Below are positions 15,670 to 20,486 of a DNA stretch of 20,486 nucleotides, piece by piece (the first letter of the stretch is position 1; the number at the start of each line of letters is the position of its first letter). The position numbers and the translations under genes are program-made. The notes under the pieces are model-generated. The model had not been told where the DNA came from. It worked only from the letters and a program-made list of their open reading frames with translations, and searched no databases. Source of the DNA: Bacteroidota bacterium (lineage in GTDB: Bacteria; Bacteroidota; Ignavibacteria; UBA10030; UBA8401); NCBI GenBank assembly GCA_030824295.1, contig JAVBYA010000075.1:1-20486 (forward strand), in the 5' to 3' direction.

Positions 15670-17676
15670 TTACTTTCGTTTCCGTTTCTCCAGAACGATC
15701 GACCGTTCACTGTTCGTTTTCACTTTTTCGTAGAACAGTTTGAGTTTTTTGTACTCTGTCGGCGAGATCATGGCATTCGTGACATGCATTTTTTCCCTGG
15801 CGACAAGGACGTTGGTGCTCTTTTCCTGAATGGATGCCTCATAGAAGAGGTTCCCGCTCTTCAGATACTGGTCCTGCGGCAGCGGTGCGACCGCCATGGA
15901 GGTATCGGCAAAGCGGACGACCGACTGCTTGGAGACGATATGATCATAGGGATACCAGATGGGGAACTTCCGAGAATCCTTCACCATCCACCGGAGGTCC
16001 CGGACGATCTTGAAGAGATTCACCGGGAAGTACACGATCTCCCCCTGCCGCTGAGCCGCACCGGGAACGGTGAACGTCATGGTCAGGACGAATGCGGTGT
16101 CGATCTCCTTCATGTTCTTCAGCATGATCGTATCGATGTCGGCGTGAACGGTCTCGTTGATGATCATGCTCTTGCAGAGTTCCGTGACATCCGTATAGCT
16201 CTTCTCCGAGAACAACGAGCGGAAGTACCGTGCATCCTCTCCCGTGTTCCGGATGGTGGCGCGATAGACGGCTGTTCCCGCGCTGTCCACATCAACGGAC
16301 AGCATCACGTCGCTGAGATTGTCCTTCCCGATGGTCGCCGGGGTCGTCTCGATGCGGCCGGCCTCTTCGGAATACAGGACGAGCACCGGGATGTTCTGGT
16401 CCACCCACGGCAGGGTCTTGAACGGGGAATATTCGCTGGTGGGGTCCATCCAGTACCAGCCGTCCTTATCCCCGGCTTTGACAATCATATGATTGAAGTT
16501 CCAGCTGGGGAACTGCGGATCGAAGATCCCTTTGTCCGCCGTCAATACAAGTACCGGATACGACGGGATGCCTGCGGCGGTGAGCAGTGCGATGGTCAGG
16601 ATCGATTTGTCCTTGCAGTCGCCGTAGTTATTCTTGAGGACCTGGTGCGGTGTGTTCGGACGGAGTCCCGACTCGCCGAGCTGGACCGCCACATAGCGGA
16701 TCTGCCGGACGAAATCGTACACTTTTTTGATCTTCTCCTCATTGGTGGAGCATCCGGCCGTAAGTTGACGGGCCAGAGCTGACACGGAGTCCGAACCGGC
16801 CAGCTGAGATTTGAAGAAGTCCTTATAGTACCACTCTGCAATACCGTCCCATCCCTTCCACGAGGACATGCTGAATCGGATGTGCGAACGGTACGATTCG
16901 AGCGGCGGCATCATCTCTTCCGGTTTGAATGCCGGGATATCGCCGCGGGACCAGATGAAGGAGACCGGATCGGTATAGATGCTGCTGTACCGGCTGTTTC
17001 CCAGTATGATCATCGGCTGCATCTCCATGGAGGTAGGATACACTTTGTAGCGGTAGGGAACGGTGACGCTCATGATCTGCGGCATGCTGAGGGTGTATTG
17101 GTTCCGCAGCGTCGGGAGGTCGTTCTGGATGTGCCAAGTATCGTGAACGAACGGACGGTGGTTCTTCTTGCGGAATTTGTACTCGACGATACAGTCCTTC
17201 TCTGCCGCCGGGAAGGTGAAGCGGATGGTCTTCACGTCGGCGAAGATGACGGATGAACCGGCAATGCCGGTGATGGTGTAGAATTCGGCAGGATTCAGTT
17301 CAACGATACTGCCGTCTGCCCGGTGCGTGCGGGCTTTGATCTCCATCAGCTCGTCACCTTCCGGGATGTAGATGCTCACGGTCGCTTCATCGCCGATGTT
17401 GCGGAACAACTTCTTGATGACATGGTGAGTTTCGATCGTCACGAGCTTGTTTCCCTCGATCACCACATCGTTATCGGTCTGGTCGAGGATCAGCACGCCG
17501 TCCGATTCAGGGAATGATTTCTGGTCAGGAAGCTGTTCAATGCCGTAATCTCGGAGTGTCACGGCCAATGTTGACAGCGGCATAGAAGACGAGCATGCGG
17601 AAAGCAGAATAGCGAGTGTGAGAGCAACGGAGTGTAGAAGGGACCGATGCAGACGGATGATGTTCGATACGATCAT
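15670..17676 (-). CDS. DUF3857/transglutaminase-like lipoprotein
   Basis: This 668-aa protein has a lipoprotein signal peptide with LLSAC, Cys28 being the likely lipidated residue. A DUF3857-type beta domain follows (about 60-270), then a transglutaminase-like domain (about 300-420) with an intact papain-like triad: C354 in GDCKDKS, H396 in FNHMIV and D411 in WMDPT. A C-terminal beta domain (about 450-665) completes the usual Bacteroidota architecture. The triad suggests cysteine-dependent amide hydrolysis or transfer on an envelope substrate, which is unknown. The ATG is the only start that keeps the whole signal peptide, but it lacks a clear ribosome site. It is the first gene of a likely three-gene set with the nucleotidyltransferase and the CoA-binding protein. 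Family assignment is firm, role is open. Confidence 0.93.
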   Translation of the reverse strand: MIVSNIIRLHRSLLHSVALTLAILLSACSSSMPLSTLAVTLRDYGIEQLPDQKSFPESDGVLILDQTDNDVVIEGNKLVTIETHHVIKKLFRNIGDEATVSIYIPEGDELMEIKARTHRADGSIVELNPAEFYTITGIAGSSVIFADVKTIRFTFPAAEKDCIVEYKFRKKNHRPFVHDTWHIQNDLPTLRNQYTLSMPQIMSVTVPYRYKVYPTSMEMQPMIILGNSRYSSIYTDPVSFIWSRGDIPAFKPEEMMPPLESYRSHIRFSMSSWKGWDGIAEWYYKDFFKSQLAGSDSVSALARQLTAGCSTNEEKIKKVYDFVRQIRYVAVQLGESGLRPNTPHQVLKNNYGDCKDKSILTIALLTAAGIPSYPVLVLTADKGIFDPQFPSWNFNHMIVKAGDKDGWYWMDPTSEYSPFKTLPWVDQNIPVLVLYSEEAGRIETTPATIGKDNLSDVMLSVDVDSAGTAVYRATIRNTGEDARYFRSLFSEKSYTDVTELCKSMIINETVHADIDTIMLKNMKEIDTAFVLTMTFTVPGAAQRQGEIVYFPVNLFKIVRDLRWMVKDSRKFPIWYPYDHIVSKQSVVRFADTSMAVAPLPQDQYLKSGNLFYEASIQEKSTNVLVAREKMHVTNAMISPTEYKKLKLFYEKVKTNSERSIVLEKRKRK

Positions 17677-17828
17677 AAGGAGAGTCCAGATAGTGCTTGA
17701 ATGGTGGCGGTCTCCGATTCATTGGTGATCTTGCTCCAGATGAGGAACGGTATAGTTCCCGCTGTTTGGAGCAGCGTGCCGGGAGGCCGACGTAGAAAAT
17801 TTTAACTCGCCAATGTATTAAGGAAATG

Positions 17829-17865
17829 GTGGTGTAGCAATCCCGTAAATACGGTACTACATCAC
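17829..17865. other. Long imperfect hairpin in a gene gap
   Basis: A 9-bp stem (17829-17837 with 17857-17865, one G-U pair), an asymmetric internal loop and a 4-bp CCGT/ACGG top stem with an AAAT loop form a hairpin of 37 bases. It lies 87 bases beyond the stop of the small membrane-anchored protein and 150 bases before the lipoprotein gene. No T-run follows in either direction, so it is not a standard terminator. The rest of 17677-17951 holds no gene. Confidence 0.4.
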
Positions 17866-17951
17866 TGAAACAGGATATTGGAATCTTGTTTAGATGGGTC
17901 GAAGGTGGTGCCGATATTGGGGAGAGTCAGAGAGGGTGAGAGGAACAGTAT

Positions 17952-18398
17952 TTAGAACACCAACCGGCGGTCCGGCGGGGAGATCTGCGCATACAACTGA
18001 TCGGTCGCATCGTCGATGACCCGTGCATTCACCGCAAAACCGTGCACCTTGTTATAGAGGTACAATTGCTCGAGAAAACTCTCTTTGAAGAATGGCGAAC
18101 GTTCTTTCCACAGGCGGCCGTTGACGGTGATGACCGTTTCGACCTCGGTGCGGCGGTAGTGGGTGATGAGTCCGAGTTGTTTCAGCTGCGGCAGGGTGGT
18201 GTCCGAGAACTGCACCGCCACGCGCTGCTCATCCGGTGTCGGCCGGAACGATGGCTGGTCCGCATTGGCAGTGAATGGATGCATGGAGTCCATCACACGG
18301 GCATCATGCTCGGCGATCAGCCAGAATGCGCCGGACGCAAGCAGCAGGGCGACGGTGACCGCCAGGGATGTTTGGATGGCAGGGGAGAGCTTTTCCAT
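17952..18398 (-). CDS. Small membrane-anchored protein of unknown function
   Basis: The 148-aa product has one N-terminal membrane segment (about 9-28) followed by an exported domain of about 115 residues. Visible features are a hydrophobic helix (PQLKQLGLITHY), a beta hairpin (TVITVNGRLWK) and LEQLYLYNKVHGFAVNARVID. I do not recognise a family. The ATG at 18398 is placed just before the membrane segment but lacks a ribosome site. A GTG at 18452 overlaps the stop codon of the DUF2892 gene by 4 bp and would add 18 residues; since two or three neighbours overlap in this way, it is a real alternative. It is the last gene of the micro-protein operon. Confidence 0.8.
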   Translation of the reverse strand: MEKLSPAIQTSLAVTVALLLASGAFWLIAEHDARVMDSMHPFTANADQPSFRPTPDEQRVAVQFSDTTLPQLKQLGLITHYRRTEVETVITVNGRLWKERSPFFKESFLEQLYLYNKVHGFAVNARVIDDATDQLYAQISPPDRRLVF

Positions 18399-18448
18399 GA
18401 CCGTAATGTACGTGAAACGATGGTTACGCGCAACGGCGGCGGCTGCCG

Positions 18449-18667
18449 TCACCGTCCGATGCGGTGGAATCTTCCCAGGGTGGAGAGTCCGATCATCTCC
18501 AATGCGGGACAGTACCGGGTGAGGGCGGTGATGAAACAGTAGATGGCGATCAGTCCGACCGCTGTACCGGTCAGACCGGAGGCGATACCGCTCACATACA
18601 GGAATGTACCGATGAATGCACCGGCGATGCGCAGCCGCTGGTCGATGATGCCGACATTCGTATCCAT
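18449..18667 (-). CDS. DUF2892 small inner-membrane protein
   Basis: This 72-aa protein fits the DUF2892/YgaP-type membrane domain: the MDTNVGIIDQRLRI start, two hydrophobic helices (about 14-30 and 33-50), then CPALEMIGLSTLG, the conserved C-P-x(5)-G-x-x-T segment. Such proteins are two-helix membrane proteins, often linked to rhodanese or metal/redox genes, but their own role is unknown. The ATG at 18667 is chosen because GAAGGGA lies six bases upstream; longer in-frame starts (18682, 18784) would add charged, unrelated residues. It follows the 67-aa gene by 17 bases. The family call is good. Confidence 0.88.
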   Translation of the reverse strand: MDTNVGIIDQRLRIAGAFIGTFLYVSGIASGLTGTAVGLIAIYCFITALTRYCPALEMIGLSTLGRFHRIGR

Positions 18668-18684
18668 AATATTCCCTTCCATGA

Positions 18685-18888
18685 TCAGTCGATGTCCGGA
18701 CCGGAGTTCTGGGGAGCGGCTGCTTGTCCGTGTTTGACGTGCGGCAGGCGTGATGTCAGCGGATACCATGTTTGGTCCTTCCATTCCTCTGCCGGCAGCG
18801 TACCGGAGTTGAACGGGATATTAATGGCTGGGTTCGAGGATGAACTGCTGCCGCGATGCTGTTTGCGCTGATATTCTCTGTTCGTCAT
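18685..18888 (-). CDS. 67-aa hypothetical protein
   Basis: The product is soluble, hydrophilic and low in predicted structure, with a Ser run (SSSSS), SGTLPAEEWKDQTWYPL in the middle and a HVKHGQAAAPQNSGPDID tail. I do not recognise it. Support for it being real is its position: its ATG overlaps the stop codon of the 77-aa gene by 4 bp (ATGA), and a ribosome site for DUF2892 follows 17 bases after its stop. It may act as a short adaptor or be translated mainly to couple its neighbours. Confidence 0.6.
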   Translation of the reverse strand: MTNREYQRKQHRGSSSSSNPAINIPFNSGTLPAEEWKDQTWYPLTSRLPHVKHGQAAAPQNSGPDID

Positions 18889-19118
18889 GCGATGCTCCGT
18901 TCTGCGGCGGGGTGGAGTGATGCCGCCTGGATCCGTGCGAAATTCAATGCATTGTTCTTGTCATAGAACCAGAAAGCGGAACTATTCCAGCGGAACCAGA
19001 GGAGTGCTCGCGAGCGCCGGATGATCCAGATACAGGGATCGGTTCTGTCGTGCAGCAGTTCGAACCGCCATCCATTCTCGTCCGAAAGGACGGTCCTGAT
19101 CTTTGTCGGAAATTTCAT
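18885..19118 (-). CDS. 77-aa hypothetical protein rich in aromatic residues
   Basis: The product is short, without a signal peptide, and has beta-strand-like blocks of Trp, Phe and Ile (GWRFELLHD, CIWIIRRSRALLWFRW, SAFWFYDKNNALNFARIQ). This suggests a small beta-barrel or a membrane-surface protein. I do not recognise a family. The start is supported by an AAAGGAG site, and its stop overlaps the next ATG by 4 bp. Its own ATG also overlaps the stop of a possible 41-aa peptide gene just upstream. It is thus a central gene of the micro-protein operon. Confidence 0.68.
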   Translation of the reverse strand: MKFPTKIRTVLSDENGWRFELLHDRTDPCIWIIRRSRALLWFRWNSSAFWFYDKNNALNFARIQAASLHPAAERSIA

Positions 19119-19240
19119 GTTGGGTGCTCCTTTTTCGTGGAGCAGTTGCGGAGTGTAGCGGCGGTGAGGGTCAGCAGCAGAAGAGCGGAAAGGATCCTAT
19201 GGGTGGATCGCTGTCGGCGGTCGTTTTCGGCGCTCCGCAC
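19115..19240 (-). CDS. Possible 41-aa membrane peptide, first gene of the small operon
   Basis: This short frame uses a GTG start at 19240 and ends in a TGA that overlaps the ATG of the 77-aa gene by 4 bp. Its product has a basic head (ENDRRQRSTHR), a hydrophobic run ILSALLLLTLTAATL (16-30) and a charged tail with one cysteine (RNCSTKKEHPT). It looks like a single-helix membrane peptide. A lipobox is not matched. There is no ribosome site, no ATG, and a TTG at 19261 is an alternative start. The evidence is composition and the overlap only, so it may be accidental. Confidence 0.35.
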   Translation of the reverse strand: MRSAENDRRQRSTHRILSALLLLTLTAATLRNCSTKKEHPT

Positions 19241-19554
19241 GGTGATCGGCGGGCCGTGCAAGAGATCGCAGGCTGCCGGAGGATCGTGTGTTCACCTTCA
19301 ATGTCCCTCTTCCCTGAGGCAATAGCAAGTGGGGTGAGGAATGTATCTTCAACGAGGCGGGAAAGGCCGAAAAATCAAGGAATTGGACGGTTTGTGCGGC
19401 AGTCGGACGGGTGTCCGTCCTCTTTTGGTTTTGTGTGAGTGGTCGTCTGAGATTTTTTATACGGTTGCCGGCGTGAACGCCGACATACCGAAAGAGTGTT
19501 TCTCTTTGTTCTCCGTGCCTCTGTGACTCTGTGGTAATGATCTTGATGTGCCGT
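19241..19554. other. Intergenic region with hairpins and a degenerate repeat
   Basis: No gene is convincing on either strand. It must hold the promoter of the small operon (- strand), which I could not identify. It contains a GGACGG/CCGTCC hairpin at 19405-19420 followed by TCTTTTGG, which could act as a + strand terminator although no + gene precedes it. It also contains a CGGCG/CGCCG hairpin at 19469-19482 and the CACAGAG-type repeat at 19496-19535. Confidence 0.5.
19496..19535 (-). repeat. Degenerate nine-base CACAGAG-type tandem repeat
   Basis: Read on the minus strand, ACCACAGAG, TCACAGAGG, CACGGAGAA and CAAAGAGAA follow one another with a period close to nine bases. This A/G-rich, stop-free signature (translated as HRGTENKEKH) is a motif I have met repeatedly in intergenic DNA of many environmental bacteria, usually as a dispersed repeat, but I cannot confirm copy number from a single window. 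It ends at the 3' side of the HDOD gene. Confidence 0.55.
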
Positions 19555-20448
19555 TCACATCATGGAAGCGAACGAGGCGGAATGTTCCTGGAAGGAGCTG
19601 TGCAGTTCTTCGGCAGCAGCGGATCGAGGAGCGCCGGTGATGGAGGGAACGTGTTCGGACAAGACGGAGGACCATGTCTCTTCGGTCTCCGCGCCGATGC
19701 ATCGTTCGCCGATTCCCTGTTCCCATTCTTCACAGAGCAGATCGGCACTGCGGACGACCGAACAGAGGAGCGCGAACGTGGAAGAGGAAGAAGGACGATG
19801 GTGATACTGCATCGCGTCGAGATACTCCTTGGGCAGCCGCCATTTCTCGCCGAGTTGTTTGCCGATCTCCGTATGATCGATCGCCAGAAGCTGCCGTTCC
19901 GCTTCCAGGTCCGTGATGCCGCCCCCGGACACGAGTGTTTCAATGGAGCGGTACTGTTCGGAGAAATGCTGGATGATGACGAGCTTCCCCATATCGTGCA
20001 GCAGTCCGGCGGTGTATTCCTTCCCTTCGGTGGGAAGGCGGAACCGTTCCGCGATCAGACGTGCGGTGACGGCAACGGAAACGGAATGCCTCCACAACCG
20101 CTCGAGCGAGACGCGCTGCATTTCATCGAGCGAGAGAAGGCGGGACTTCATCTGATAGGTCAGCACCAGATGACCGATCTCATCCAGCCCCAGGATGCGG
20201 AGCGCCTGCGGGATGTCCGTCACATCGCGGCGGAGACCGTAGAACGGAGAGTTCGCCACATGGAGGATCTTGGCGGTCATGGCGGGATCGGAACCGATGA
20301 GAGAGGCGATCCGCGTAAGTGTTGCATCGCCGGCGGACACCGCCTGGAGGATCTCGGTGACAGCGGGCGGGAACGAGACAACGTCGTTGATGCGGCGTAT
20401 CTCCGTCCGGATATCGCGCTGCGCGGTATCATGCGCGGCCATGATCAT
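19555..20448 (-). CDS. HDOD-domain signalling protein
   Basis: This 297-aa cytoplasmic protein is almost entirely an HDOD domain (about 15-225), with the signature starting INDVVSFPPAVTEILQAV and the SPFYGLRRDVTDIPQALRILG segment. Residues matching the HD superfamily metal-binding set are present: H121, H151-D152 (GLLHDMGK), H192 (DHTEIG), H216-H217 (YHHRP) and D236. HDOD proteins take part in signalling and growth/motility control, usually without known catalysis. The tail after 245 is variable. The ATG at 20448 has GGAGA five bases upstream. Its start overlaps the stop codon of another gene by 4 bp. A short hairpin (19544-19562) spans its stop codon. Confidence 0.93.
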   Translation of the reverse strand: MIMAAHDTAQRDIRTEIRRINDVVSFPPAVTEILQAVSAGDATLTRIASLIGSDPAMTAKILHVANSPFYGLRRDVTDIPQALRILGLDEIGHLVLTYQMKSRLLSLDEMQRVSLERLWRHSVSVAVTARLIAERFRLPTEGKEYTAGLLHDMGKLVIIQHFSEQYRSIETLVSGGGITDLEAERQLLAIDHTEIGKQLGEKWRLPKEYLDAMQYHHRPSSSSTFALLCSVVRSADLLCEEWEQGIGERCIGAETEETWSSVLSEHVPSITGAPRSAAAEELHSSFQEHSASFASMM

Positions 20449-20486
20449 TGGCGTCTCCAGTACCGGAGCGGATGCGGTTCATTGAG
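20445..20486 (-). CDS. 3' end of a gene leaving the window
   Basis: An open frame enters from the right edge and ends (…LNEPHPLRYWRRQ) in a TGA that overlaps the HDOD ATG by 4 bp. This is the layout of translationally coupled genes and suggests that HDOD is not the first gene of its unit. Only 13 codons are visible, so the product cannot be named. Confidence 0.4.
   Translation of the reverse strand, partial: LNEPHPLRYWRRQ

Noticed and set aside
19103..19438. 111-aa + strand frame in the gap upstream of the small operon
   Set aside because: No family pattern and no ribosome site; a hairpin with a short T-run near its end (19405-19426) is not enough to support a gene.

Overview
The window (about 20.5 kb, moderately GC-rich) looks like chromosomal DNA from a free-living member of the Bacteroidota/Chlorobiota, most likely on the Ignavibacteria side. 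Three things point there. A large secreted protein ends in a type IX secretion sorting domain of the NFPNPFNP type. Two promoters can be read in the Bacteroidota -33/-7 style. Many genes nevertheless have strong Shine-Dalgarno sites, which is unlike Bacteroides or Flavobacterium. No tRNA, rRNA, CRISPR array, transposase or phage gene was seen. The taxonomic placement is an inference from these signals.

Left part (1-5250): a ferritin gene (-), a large beta-helix/fibronectin secreted protein with a T9SS tail (-), and, divergent from it, an S41 C-terminal processing peptidase (+). Positions 1-206 hold no recognisable gene.

Middle (5250-9290): a deoxynucleoside kinase (-) ending in a clear intrinsic terminator. 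A 460-bp gap with nested inverted repeats separates it from metZ, an O-succinylhomoserine sulfhydrylase (+). Then come a small pilin-like membrane-anchored protein behind a good promoter (+) and a five-helix membrane protein of unknown function (+). A bidirectional terminator separates these from the next block.

Right part (9300-20486), all on the minus strand: a 603-aa orphan protein with FabK/nitronate-monooxygenase-like motifs; an M16 peptidase pair (catalytic subunit followed by an inactive partner, overlapping by 4 bp); and a cluster of a DUF3857/transglutaminase lipoprotein, a nucleotidyltransferase and a CoA-binding protein. Beyond these lie an operon of very small, mostly membrane-linked proteins including a DUF2892 member, a degenerate CACAGAG-type repeat, and an HDOD-domain regulator. 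The HDOD gene overlaps the tail of another gene that leaves the window.

Most of the window is ordinary housekeeping and envelope biology. The parts that are not explained are the micro-protein operon (17952-19240), the 603-aa orphan, the 264-aa membrane protein, a 14-bp element shared by the ferritin and kinase promoter regions, and the structured kinase-metZ gap.
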